A program made the translations under genes and the position numbers. Below the pieces are notes generated by a model. It was not told the origin of the DNA. It was given only the letters and a program-made list of their open reading frames with translations, and did not search any database. From positions 17,906 through 81,905 of IMG/VR virus record IMGVR_UViG_3300047445_000153: a stretch of 64,000 nt of DNA; one strand, written 5' to 3'. This document shows positions 57,694 to 64,000 of the stretch, one piece after another; within the stretch, counting starts at the first letter, position 1; every line of letters starts with the position of its first letter. Source of the stretch: a virus.

Positions 57694-58188
57694 TCATGAC
57701 CGTTCTCCGTTCGCTAGAGCCTTCGCCTTGTTGTAATGGGCGCGCTCGGGCGCGTCCTCTTCGTAGCAGTCTTCGAAGCGCGGCTTCAGCTCGTCGACCG
57801 CCCAGCGCAACTCACGCTCCAGTTGCCAGATGCGGTAGCGCAGCTGCTCCTTCTTAGCCTCTTCGCGTTCCAGCGTGTGCCGCATGAACTCCGCTTCTTT
57901 GATGTCCAGAAACTCGTCGGAGTACACACCACCACCGCGATGGCGGCTGACGCGGTATCGCGGGCACGATCCCTCGCGCTGCAACGTCTCGACGACGAAC
58001 GGGAGCGCGTTGTACGCTGGGGGCTTGAGCCCCCGCTTGAACCCCAGCTCGCGGTTGTGCAGCTTGACGATGTACTTCACGTCTTCGAAGTTCATCCCGC
58101 TCGCGATCCGCACGTCCGTCTCTTGCGTGTGGAGGCTGCTGTTGTCGCCGCGCTCGATCCACGACCACAGTTGGTCTTGGCGGCTCAT
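57694..58188 (-). CDS. Hypothetical protein
   Basis: 164 residues with charged helices (MRHTLEREEAKKEQLRYRIW). ATGA overlap with the upstream gene. Not recognised. Confidence 0.6.
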   Translation of the reverse strand: MSRQDQLWSWIERGDNSSLHTQETDVRIASGMNFEDVKYIVKLHNRELGFKRGLKPPAYNALPFVVETLQREGSCPRYRVSRHRGGGVYSDEFLDIKEAEFMRHTLEREEAKKEQLRYRIWQLERELRWAVDELKPRFEDCYEEDAPERAHYNKAKALANGERS

Positions 58189-58682
58189 GAGACCTCCTTC
58201 ACCAACGCGTTGAACTTCTCGACGGCGAAGTTGGACACTTCGCTGATGTAGTTATCGCGGCGCTCGTCGTCCTCGGGCAGCGCTTCCCAGAACACGTCGA
58301 ACTCTTTCGCCCAGTCGACGACCAGCTCCATCAGGCCACGCGAGCCCTCGTGCTTGTCCATGATGGCTTGACACAGCTCGATGTCCAGCGGGCGCCAGAT
58401 GTGGCCGACTTCGAAGCCGATGTCGGCGATGATCTCCTGCTGACGCTTGAGCGCCTTCTCCCGGTCGAAAACGTCGCCGAGGGCGATGGTCGTCATGCAG
58501 AGTTCGCTGCACAACTCAGCGTGCTTGTTGACGGCCTGCGCGACGAAGTCGGCGTGCTCGCGCATCTGCGGCGTCTGGTCGAACTCGCAGATGACTTGAC
58601 CGGGGACTTCCTTCATCAGCAGGCCGACGCCTTCGTTGCTCGACTCTTGAATGACGACGGGGGTTTTGAATGGGGACTTCAT
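58185..58682 (-). CDS. Hypothetical protein
   Basis: 165 residues, helical and acidic (MRGLMELVVDWAKEFDVFWE region). Overlaps neighbours by 4 bp. Not recognised. Confidence 0.6.
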   Translation of the reverse strand: MKSPFKTPVVIQESSNEGVGLLMKEVPGQVICEFDQTPQMREHADFVAQAVNKHAELCSELCMTTIALGDVFDREKALKRQQEIIADIGFEVGHIWRPLDIELCQAIMDKHEGSRGLMELVVDWAKEFDVFWEALPEDDERRDNYISEVSNFAVEKFNALVKEVS

Positions 58683-59116
58683 GGCTTATATTCCTTCATC
58701 TTTTGTGCAAACCACGGTTGATAGGGTTCACCGACTTCGCTGAAGTTGTCGAACACACAGCCGAAGTCTTCGGTGTCGTAGTGAAAGCGCAGCGTTGCAG
58801 GGAACGCCCACTGGTACGTGAGCACGTACGAGACGCCATCGATCACTTCGTCAGCGATGAGCTTGTAGCGCTTTCCCTTCTTCTTGTAGAACCGGTTCAC
58901 TTCCCCGAGATGGGTGTCGTGCAGCTCCCAATCCTTGTTGACGTTCTCGTCCTTGAGCCACACCCAGGCCTGGACGAAGCAGCCGTCATCACCACGCGAG
59001 ACCAGCGCGTTGTCGTCGATCTCGATGTTGTCATCGGAACCGAACGCGTACAGCTCACGAGCGCGCTGGATCTCTTCGGGTGTGGCCTGTTCGGTGTATA
59101 TGGTTTCGTGGCTCAT
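58679..59116 (-). CDS. Hypothetical protein
   Basis: 145 residues from MSHETIYTEQATPEEIQRAR at 59116. RFYKKKGKRYKLIADEVIDG in the middle. Not recognised. Confidence 0.6.
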   Translation of the reverse strand: MSHETIYTEQATPEEIQRARELYAFGSDDNIEIDDNALVSRGDDGCFVQAWVWLKDENVNKDWELHDTHLGEVNRFYKKKGKRYKLIADEVIDGVSYVLTYQWAFPATLRFHYDTEDFGCVFDNFSEVGEPYQPWFAQKMKEYKP

Positions 59117-59121
59117 GACAG

Positions 59122-59367
59122 TCATTCCAACCAGTTGATGCGGCACCAGAGGATGTAGGAGGTGGTGAAGAACTCCAGTCGATCGGTCTCCTCATCGTTT
59201 TCCCAGATGACGATCGCGATACCGCCGTCCTGCTCGACATCTTCGGCCTTGCTCGCTACCGCGCCAATGACCTTGCGGCCATAGCGCATGGTCAGCTCGA
59301 TCAGGTACGCTCGATCGGAGTTTTCATGCTGATTGGCGTGTCGGAGTGCTGCGAGGACTGCACTCAT
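59122..59367 (-). CDS. Hypothetical protein
   Basis: 81 residues from MSAVLAALRHANQHENSDRA; ATGA overlap with the upstream gene. Beta-rich second half. Not recognised. Confidence 0.6.
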   Translation of the reverse strand: MSAVLAALRHANQHENSDRAYLIELTMRYGRKVIGAVASKAEDVEQDGGIAIVIWENDEETDRLEFFTTSYILWCRINWLE

Positions 59368-59609
59368 GCGGCCTCCGCAATAAGTGCGACGTCGCACTTC
59401 TTGACGGCTTGGTCGCTGTGCCACACGGCTTCGGTGCGCGCCCCGCCCATGAAGCCGGGTGCATACGACTGGCGCTCGATGTAGCCGGTTGCGCCTTCGT
59501 TGACCATCTGGGTCGCCCACTTGATGGCGTTGACTTGGGAGGCGAACTCACGGACTCGATAGTCACCCTTCTTGGTCGTGAGGCGGGCACGATAGATCGG
59601 TTTGCTCAT
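59364..59609 (-). CDS. Hypothetical protein
   Basis: 81 residues from MSKPIYRARLTTKKGDYRVR at 59609, preceded by a CCACCACCAC run. The end of the gene contains the palindrome AAGTGCGACGTCGCACTT (59382-59399). Not recognised. Confidence 0.6.
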   Translation of the reverse strand: MSKPIYRARLTTKKGDYRVREFASQVNAIKWATQMVNEGATGYIERQSYAPGFMGGARTEAVWHSDQAVKKCDVALIAEAA

Positions 59610-59635
59610 GGTTGGTTCTCTGGTGGTGGTGAGGT

Positions 59636-59857
59636 TTAAGGACGGTTTAGCTCTTTCCATGCTGCGCTCTGCGCTTGGCGGCTCGACATACCTTGAGCCT
59701 GAAACTTCGCCTTCAGGTGGCGCAGATCCCGACGTGCCGCAACTTCCGGGATCGTGTAGAGATAGTGCTCCAGATCACGAATGCGGAGCAGCGCTTGATT
59801 GAGATGCGCTTCGAGCTTGGCGATGCGATCAAGCGGATCAAGATGCTCGTTGCTCAT
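59636..59857 (-). CDS. Coiled-coil hypothetical protein
   Basis: 73 residues, one long helix (DRIAKLEAHLNQALLRIRDL). Not recognised. Confidence 0.6.
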   Translation of the reverse strand: MSNEHLDPLDRIAKLEAHLNQALLRIRDLEHYLYTIPEVAARRDLRHLKAKFQAQGMSSRQAQSAAWKELNRP

Positions 59858-59862
59858 GGCTG

Positions 59863-60198
59863 TTATCCCGCCTGTGCGTTGTCGATCGATTCGAGCGCTT
59901 CGTCCAGGTCGATGTCGCTGAAGTCGATGTCTCCGATCGCAGACAGGGCTTCGAGCGCGGTGTCCATCGCGCTGACAGCTTCTTCAGCCGTCGTGCCCTT
60001 CTCCCCGTTCTGGAACGACTCGGGCATGTTGTCGTAATACTCCTGCTCTTCGTCGCGCAGTGACTCCAGTTCACCGTGGAGTTCATCGGCCTCTGCCTTC
60101 AGGCCGTCGAGTTGTTCGGTCCATTCAGCCCAGCGAGTCTGGAACGCGCTGACACGTTCGTGGAGCGCACTCAGCTGCTTGCGTCGATCGTTGTTCAT
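59863..60198 (-). CDS. Coiled-coil acidic protein
   Basis: 111 residues. A helix (RWAEWTEQLDGLKAEADELH) followed by an acidic tail (IGDIDFSDIDLDEALESID). ATGA overlap upstream. Common type of phage early protein; function unknown. Confidence 0.6.
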   Translation of the reverse strand: MNNDRRKQLSALHERVSAFQTRWAEWTEQLDGLKAEADELHGELESLRDEEQEYYDNMPESFQNGEKGTTAEEAVSAMDTALEALSAIGDIDFSDIDLDEALESIDNAQAG

Positions 60199-60317
60199 CG
60201 GTCAGCCCTCGTGAAGTAGGCCCACGACTGGCCGATCTCCTTGCGGACCAGTCGTGGGTTGGAGAAGCCACCGAGGCGGTAGAACTCGGCCTTGGTGATG
60301 CGGGTGTAGCCGATCAC
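60195..60317 (-). CDS. 40-residue conserved phage peptide
   Basis: GTG start at 60317 overlapping the upstream stop (GTGA). Sequence (M)IGYTRITKAEFYRLGGFSN then PRLVRKEIGQSWAYFTRADR. The FYRLGGFSNPRL..K/R..G..W.YF pattern is recalled from other phages. Both ends overlap neighbouring genes. Confidence 0.7.
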   Translation of the reverse strand: MIGYTRITKAEFYRLGGFSNPRLVRKEIGQSWAYFTRADR

Positions 60318-60664
60318 AGTGAAGCCTCGATCTCATCGGCCAGCTCGGTGGCGGGCTTGACCAGCTCGTTGGTGACCGGGTTGTCGCTGTGGTCGCAGAT
60401 CACGTCGTAGCCGTCGTTGCCATAGACGAGATAGACGACGCCCATGCAGCGGCGCTTGCCCTCGACCTTCTCGGCCGAATAGAAGGACAAGCTTTCCTCA
60501 TCGGTCGCGAACATCTCCTTCATGATCGCGTCCTTGTTCGAGCAGAAGCGAATCGCCCACTCCTCGCCGTCGAAGACGCTGACGAGGTAGCCCGCAGCGA
60601 GCGCGGTGTCGATGAGCTGAGCGATGATGCGGCGCTCGATGGCTTGACGTTCTTGAACGTTCAT
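60314..60664 (-). CDS. Hypothetical protein
   Basis: 116 residues, MNVQERQAIERRIIAQLIDT start. VYLVYGNDGYDVICDHSDNP in the second half. Preceded by a GGAGATCTGA ribosome site. Function unknown. Confidence 0.6.
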   Translation of the reverse strand: MNVQERQAIERRIIAQLIDTALAAGYLVSVFDGEEWAIRFCSNKDAIMKEMFATDEESLSFYSAEKVEGKRRCMGVVYLVYGNDGYDVICDHSDNPVTNELVKPATELADEIEASL

Positions 60665-60972
60665 TTCAGATCTCCAGTTTTGACCTCGTTGTCCATCTGT
60701 TGCGCGAGACGCACGGCGCGAAGGTGGTCGTTGATGTGCTCGTAGTATGTATCGGCGATACGCTGGCCGAAGTCATCCCCGAACGGCATCGTGACCATGA
60801 ATGTGTACAGCTCTGCTCCCTCGGGGGCGTTGAGCTGTTCACGCGTGATCGTGTTAGCAGATGCATAATCGAAGACGTATTGGAAGTCGCCCCCCTCCTC
60901 GTCGATCCATGCCACGACAAACACGGTCTGAGTGTCGGAGCTGGTCAAGTCCAGCTCGTGGAGTTCAATCAT
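60661..60972 (-). CDS. Hypothetical protein
   Basis: 103 residues ending VKTGDLK, the same end as the protein encoded at 60969, because the end of each gene holds the repeated ribosome-site block of the next gene. Not recognised. Confidence 0.6.
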   Translation of the reverse strand: MIELHELDLTSSDTQTVFVVAWIDEEGGDFQYVFDYASANTITREQLNAPEGAELYTFMVTMPFGDDFGQRIADTYYEHINDHLRAVRLAQQMDNEVKTGDLK

Positions 60973-61211
60973 TTCAGATCTCCGGTCTTGACAGCCAGGA
61001 CCAGCTCGCAGTCCTTAGCATATCCGTGGGGGAACGTGTACACAGCGAGATGCGTGTACCGCTTCGTGAGCCACTGCTCGTTGTGTGCGCGCTGCATGAA
61101 CTTCAGCGCGTTGTGCGGGCTCACGTACACGCCGATGCCAAGGATGTCGTTCATGCCGACAGGCTTGACCTTGGGCGGCTTACCGCTGCAACCTTCGAGG
61201 ATGTAGCGCAT
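60969..61211 (-). CDS. Hypothetical protein
   Basis: 80 residues from MRYILEGCSGKPPKVKPVGM at 61211. Ends VKTGDLK. Not recognised. Confidence 0.6.
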   Translation of the reverse strand: MRYILEGCSGKPPKVKPVGMNDILGIGVYVSPHNALKFMQRAHNEQWLTKRYTHLAVYTFPHGYAKDCELVLAVKTGDLK

Positions 61212-61212
61212 G

Positions 61213-61599
61213 TCACCAGATCTCCTCAAGTTGGTTGCGGTAAATCTCAACGATAGCGGCGTGGTTCTTCACGTCGCCGTGCTTGTACATGTAGCGCAGC
61301 AGCGCCTTGACCATGACGCCCTGATGCAGCAGCGAGCTGTAATAGTCGGGGCCGTCATCGCTCCAGCGGGCGCCCGTGCAGACGTCCGTGAAGTCGGGGT
61401 TGCCGAAGTCGGGGCGCAGCACGTAGCACTCGACTTCCTCCCCACCGAAGTATGAGTCTCGATCCGACGGGCCGACGATCAGGCGGTCGGCCAGGATGAA
61501 GCGCTCCATGATCTCGGTCGGTACCTTGATCATGCGGTCGGTGTTGTGGTGCGGCGTGAACTTCCACTCGCGGCCGAACTTGTCGATGTGCTTAGTCAT
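61213..61599 (-). CDS. Hypothetical protein
   Basis: 128 residues from MTKHIDKFGREWKFTPHHNT at 61599. Mixed fold (GEEVECYVLRPDFGNPDFTD). Not recognised. Confidence 0.6.
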   Translation of the reverse strand: MTKHIDKFGREWKFTPHHNTDRMIKVPTEIMERFILADRLIVGPSDRDSYFGGEEVECYVLRPDFGNPDFTDVCTGARWSDDGPDYYSSLLHQGVMVKALLRYMYKHGDVKNHAAIVEIYRNQLEEIW

Positions 61600-61876
61600 C
61601 GCTGTCTCCGTACGCAGACTCGATCTTGTTGTTGGTGTGGGAGCAGTACAGCTCGGTGTCTTCCCAGTTGATGTCGAGCGCGACGACGTGCCAGCCGCTC
61701 TTATCGTTCGCGATGATCGCGTCACGGATGAGGCCAGCGTTCTCGACAGCTGCATCCCACGACAGAGCTTCGCCGTCGTGGCAGATGAAGTAGCAGGGAT
61801 AGCCACCGGGCCATGCGTACTTGCGGGACGGATCATTGATGATCGCGTTGAATTCCCAGAGGGTGTTGATGTACAC
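61592..61876 (-). CDS. Hypothetical protein
   Basis: 94 residues, MYINTLWEFNAIINDPSRKY then CYFICHDGEALSWDAAVENA. Similar small proteins occur in other phages. Unknown. Confidence 0.6.
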   Translation of the reverse strand: MYINTLWEFNAIINDPSRKYAWPGGYPCYFICHDGEALSWDAAVENAGLIRDAIIANDKSGWHVVALDINWEDTELYCSHTNNKIESAYGDSDD

Positions 61877-61931
61877 GATGCAGTCCTTTGGCCCGCCGAA
61901 GCGGGCAAATGGGTAACAGGTTGTGGTTGGT

Positions 61932-62204
61932 TCAGTAGTGCGCGTAGACGACCTTGCCTTCGTGCTGCACGTCGATGCTGATGTTGCCGTCGTAGTCGCG
62001 GCGAAGGGTCCAGATGCTCGCGCCGGTCTCGCGCTCGAAGTCGCGCAGCATAGCTTCCATCTTCAAGGCCGTGAGCTTGCTGAGCGTCTTCAGCTCGCGC
62101 TCGTGGTACGGAAGCTTTTCGGGCTTGATGACGACTTCAGCAGGCAGAGCTGCCAGCTCGGTGGATTCGAGGGCTTCGGTTTCGGTGGTGTTGAGCATGT
62201 TCAT
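61932..62204 (-). CDS. Hypothetical protein
   Basis: 90 residues; the leader (62205-62266) has CCACCAC, the palindrome AAGTGCGAC-A-GTCGCACGT (62224-62242) and AGGATCGAAA. Not recognised. Confidence 0.6.
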   Translation of the reverse strand: MNMLNTTETEALESTELAALPAEVVIKPEKLPYHERELKTLSKLTALKMEAMLRDFERETGASIWTLRRDYDGNISIDVQHEGKVVYAHY

Positions 62205-62223
62205 GGCGTTTCGATCCTTTCAA

Positions 62224-62252
62224 AAGTGCGACAGTCGCACGTTGTGGTGGTG
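62224..62252 (-). promoter_or_regulatory. Palindrome plus CCACCACC leader element
   Basis: AAGTGCGAC-A-GTCGCACGT followed on the plus strand by TGTGGTGGTG. On the minus strand the order is CCACCAC, palindrome, ribosome site AGGATCGAA, ATG at 62204. Candidate operator. Confidence 0.5.
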
Positions 62253-62266
62253 TACTGCGGTGACGC

Positions 62267-62605
62267 TTACTTGCGCAGCTTCGCTGCCTTACGAGCGCGC
62301 TTCGCCTCAGCTGCTGCGATGCGCTCGATGTCTTGTTGCGAGGGCGCCTTGTTGACCAGCTCCCGCGCACCAAACGTCTGCACGGGGTGGTTGTGCTCGC
62401 GAGCCGGGAGCGTGGCCCTCGCTCCCATCAACGCAGCGGTGCGCAGACCACGCGGCACCACGTCGTATTGAGGCCGGACGATCACGACCTCGACGATGCG
62501 GCCATAGGTGGTGGCATCCTCTGACTTGACGCCGTCAACCTCGATGTCGGTCACAGTGCCGAGACGGTCGCCATAGACATCGAACAGTTCGCCGGTGACC
62601 TTCAT
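62267..62605 (-). CDS. Hypothetical protein
   Basis: 112 residues. N-terminal beta barrel-like part (VTGELFDVYGDRLGTVTDIE) and a basic C-terminal helix (AAEAKRARKAAKLRK). Possibly nucleic acid-binding. Unknown. Confidence 0.6.
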   Translation of the reverse strand: MKVTGELFDVYGDRLGTVTDIEVDGVKSEDATTYGRIVEVVIVRPQYDVVPRGLRTAALMGARATLPAREHNHPVQTFGARELVNKAPSQQDIERIAAAEAKRARKAAKLRK

Positions 62606-62889
62606 AGTTCCGCCTGTTCGAAGGGCTCGCCGAACAGTTCAGCCTCGGTGAGCTTGTACGTGTATTGGGGACGGCCGTGGTAGTACTGCGTGGCGATCAC
62701 CAGACCACATTGCTTGGCCAGCCGGTCGATGATCTCCTCCGCGTCGTGCCGACCGTGGTAGTCCATGTGCAGATAGATCTGCTCTTCGAGCGCGGCATGG
62801 AATGCTGCCTCGACGTAGGGTGCCCGTTGTATCGCGTCGATCATTGCGCTTTGGAACGTCGCGAACGGGCCGTATGTGGTGGTGGTCAC
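62602..62889 (-). CDS. Hypothetical protein
   Basis: 95 residues from a GTG at 62889 with AGGATCGAA upstream; the frame remains open to 63024 but overlaps another gene. MTTTTYGPFATFQSAMIDAI start. Possible winged-helix content (AEEIIDRLAKQCGLVIATQY). Unknown. Confidence 0.55.
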   Translation of the reverse strand: MTTTTYGPFATFQSAMIDAIQRAPYVEAAFHAALEEQIYLHMDYHGRHDAEEIIDRLAKQCGLVIATQYYHGRPQYTYKLTEAELFGEPFEQAEL

Positions 62890-62899
62890 GGCTTCGATC

Positions 62900-63283
62900 C
62901 TAGTTGGTTGTGGGAAGTGCGACGGTCGCACTTTGCTTTTTCTTGCGTGCTGCAATTGCCTTCGCCTCAACCTCACCAAGCGGCGTGAGGGTGTAGACGT
63001 AGTACCACGTGGGTTCACCCTCACGGCGCAGCGTGGTGTTCATCTGCGAGCGCAGCACTTGCCCGCGTTCTGCGAGTTCGTTCAGGTCCTCGTAGATCGC
63101 GAAGCAGCGTGCGCCGTGCCTTGTCTTAACCATCCCGGTCAGGGTCGCGACCATGTAGGCTTCGACAAGCTTTGTGTTGCGTGTGCTTGCAAACGGGCCG
63201 AAGTGGCCCGAGTTGATCGCGATGAGCAACCACTCAAGCCGCTCGCGAAGCGGTAGCTTGGTGCGTCCGTGAAGGGCGTTCAT
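62900..63283 (-). CDS. Hypothetical protein, possible winged helix
   Basis: 127 residues. TKLVEAYMVATLTGMVKTRH then YEDLNELAERGQVLRSQMNT and YYVYTLTPLGEVEAKAIAAR suggests a winged-helix DNA-binding domain. The 3' end holds the palindrome AAGTGCGAC-G-GTCGCACTT (62915-62933). Confidence 0.6.
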   Translation of the reverse strand: MNALHGRTKLPLRERLEWLLIAINSGHFGPFASTRNTKLVEAYMVATLTGMVKTRHGARCFAIYEDLNELAERGQVLRSQMNTTLRREGEPTWYYVYTLTPLGEVEAKAIAARKKKQSATVALPTTN

Positions 63284-63372
63284 TTCTTCTTGTCTCCTTT
63301 GAGGAACTTGCAGAGGTTTACGATCTCCTGCCAGCAGCGGTTGAGGCCCAAAACGAAGGTGAACGCGATCAT
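63280..63372 (-). CDS. 30-residue peptide
   Basis: MIAFTFVLGLNRCWQEIVNL then CKFLKGDKKK. Stop overlaps the next start (AAATGA), and the start is three bases after the upstream stop. Amphipathic with a basic end. Coding by context. Confidence 0.5.
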   Translation of the reverse strand: MIAFTFVLGLNRCWQEIVNLCKFLKGDKKK

Positions 63373-63375
63373 GGG

Positions 63376-63747
63376 CTAGGGCGTGTCTTCCTTCGCCCGG
63401 TCAAGGATCAGCTGTGCCAGCTCAACCGTGCTCAGCCCGTGATCGTCGAGCGACACGTAGGGTATGAGCTTGATCAAGAGCGCTGAGGGTTTCACGATGG
63501 GCTCGGGCTCGGGGATGAGGGGCGGGAGCGTCGCAGCATCCACGATGTCGTACTCGATGTCGAAGCCGTCGACTGAGCCGGTGATCGTGGGGTCCGGGTC
63601 ACAGAGGCTTGAGCCCTCGTCGGTGTCGAGGTAGCGCTGGACCCACTCGTCGTAGTCCTCGGGTGCGATGTCATCCGGGACCGTGATCATCAGGGTCTCT
63701 TGCTCCCACACCGCTTGCGTGCGGTGTACAGTCAGAAGCTTAGGCAT
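63376..63747 (-). CDS. Hypothetical protein
   Basis: 123 residues. Acidic, Pro-rich middle (LPPLIPEPEPIVKP). MPKLLTVHRTQAVWEQETLM start. Not recognised. Confidence 0.6.
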   Translation of the reverse strand: MPKLLTVHRTQAVWEQETLMITVPDDIAPEDYDEWVQRYLDTDEGSSLCDPDPTITGSVDGFDIEYDIVDAATLPPLIPEPEPIVKPSALLIKLIPYVSLDDHGLSTVELAQLILDRAKEDTP

Positions 63748-63925
63748 GGTCAGCCACCTGCACGGCCTTGATGTAATTCAGCGCGGTATCGCAGCCGTCG
63801 CAGTGACCGTTGTCGTAGCTACACGTGATTTCCCAGTCCTGCATCTCGACGGACCAGCGCGTGGTCGCGTCCCTGCTCACGTCATCGCTGCCACAGTACG
63901 GGCAGACCATCTTGATCTTAGGCAT
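63740..63925 (-). CDS. Zinc-ribbon protein
   Basis: 61 residues from the ATG at 63925. MVCPYCGSDDVSRDATTRWS, then CSYDNGHCDGCDTALNYI: two C-x2-C pairs typical of zinc ribbons. Possibly transcription-related. Confidence 0.7.
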   Translation of the reverse strand: MPKIKMVCPYCGSDDVSRDATTRWSVEMQDWEITCSYDNGHCDGCDTALNYIKAVQVADHA

Positions 63926-64000
63926 TGATCGGCTCCAGTGGCAGATGAAGGGACGCCGTCGAGAACTCATCGAGGGTGTCGCGGATGATGCGGGCGTTGC
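63918..64000 (-). CDS. C-terminal end of an unknown gene (partial, 5' end outside window)
   Basis: Visible residues NARIIRDTLDEFSTASLHLP then LEPINA and stop TAA at 63918. Overlaps the zinc-ribbon start by 8 bp. The rest lies beyond the right edge. Confidence 0.6.
   Translation of the reverse strand, partial: NARIIRDTLDEFSTASLHLPLEPINA

Noticed and set aside
56987-57697. Longer start at 57697 for the 56987 gene
   Set aside because: It overlaps the upstream stop, but codons 57614-57697 look non-coding in this frame and the ATG at 57613 has a better ribosome site.
1-64000. CRISPR arrays, tRNA or rRNA genes
   Set aside because: No regular repeat-spacer array and no cloverleaf-like sequence was noticed by eye; a tRNA search was not possible.

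Overview
The window is part of the genome of a long-tailed (lambda-like, siphovirus) bacteriophage of a Gram-negative host, probably of the Burkholderiales. The tail proteins match the lambda order (tube, G/GT chaperone, tape measure, M, L, K parts, I, J). The lysis set (GH19 endolysin, holins, nested Rz/Rz1) is of Gram-negative type. The host group is inferred from two H-NS-type proteins with the C-terminal motif usual in beta-proteobacteria and from the GC-rich codon use. No ribosomal, metabolic or other chromosomal host genes are seen. The left and right ends are internal to the genome: partial genes run off both edges, and head genes must lie outside.

Layout. (1) 1-103: start of a ribbon-helix-helix regulator, divergent from the tail operon. 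(2) 200-14121, plus strand: tail morphogenesis. (3) 14128-18219, plus strand: a separate-looking transcription unit (promoter-like sequence, then terminator). It encodes a short tail fibre whose C-terminal half is a Hint (Hedgehog/intein) domain directly preceded by a CxCxCxCxC run, an unrecognised 233-residue protein, a radical SAM/SPASM peptide-modifying enzyme, a coiled-coil protein and a 28-residue hydrophobic peptide. This is the most novel item: it looks like a self-processing, enzymatically modified tail fibre. (4) 18243-24373, plus strand: lysis genes and a 1405-residue tail spike with a beta-helix and an SGNH hydrolase domain. (5) 24461-27260, plus strand: a plasmid-type module with ParA, a ribbon-helix-helix partition partner, an iteron/DnaA-box origin, a Rep_3 initiator and an H-NS-like protein. 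It implies that the phage can persist as a plasmid.

(6) 27209-64000, minus strand: the early region in tightly overlapping operons. From right to left in transcription order it begins with many small genes of unknown role (about 64-53 kb), then a second H-NS-like gene, an ArdA antirestriction protein carrying an inserted zinc finger, regulators (XRE, GntR), an Snf2-like helicase and a DNA-replication set. That set has a PolA-type polymerase without 5' nuclease, a separate 5'-3' flap exonuclease, an ATP-dependent ligase, a DnaQ-like exonuclease, a PD-(D/E)XK nuclease and an SbcC/SbcD pair. Nucleotide-pool genes follow: ThyX, dNMP kinase and two MazG-like enzymes. 

Several non-coding signals recur. 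These are a CCACCACCAC run shortly upstream of many minus-strand operon starts (and of two plus-strand units), a palindrome AAGTGCGAC-N-GTCGCACTT, a GGAACTATCGTCTAGTT element following two operons, and hairpin terminators with U-tracts. Family names are recalled from sequence motifs; no database search was possible.
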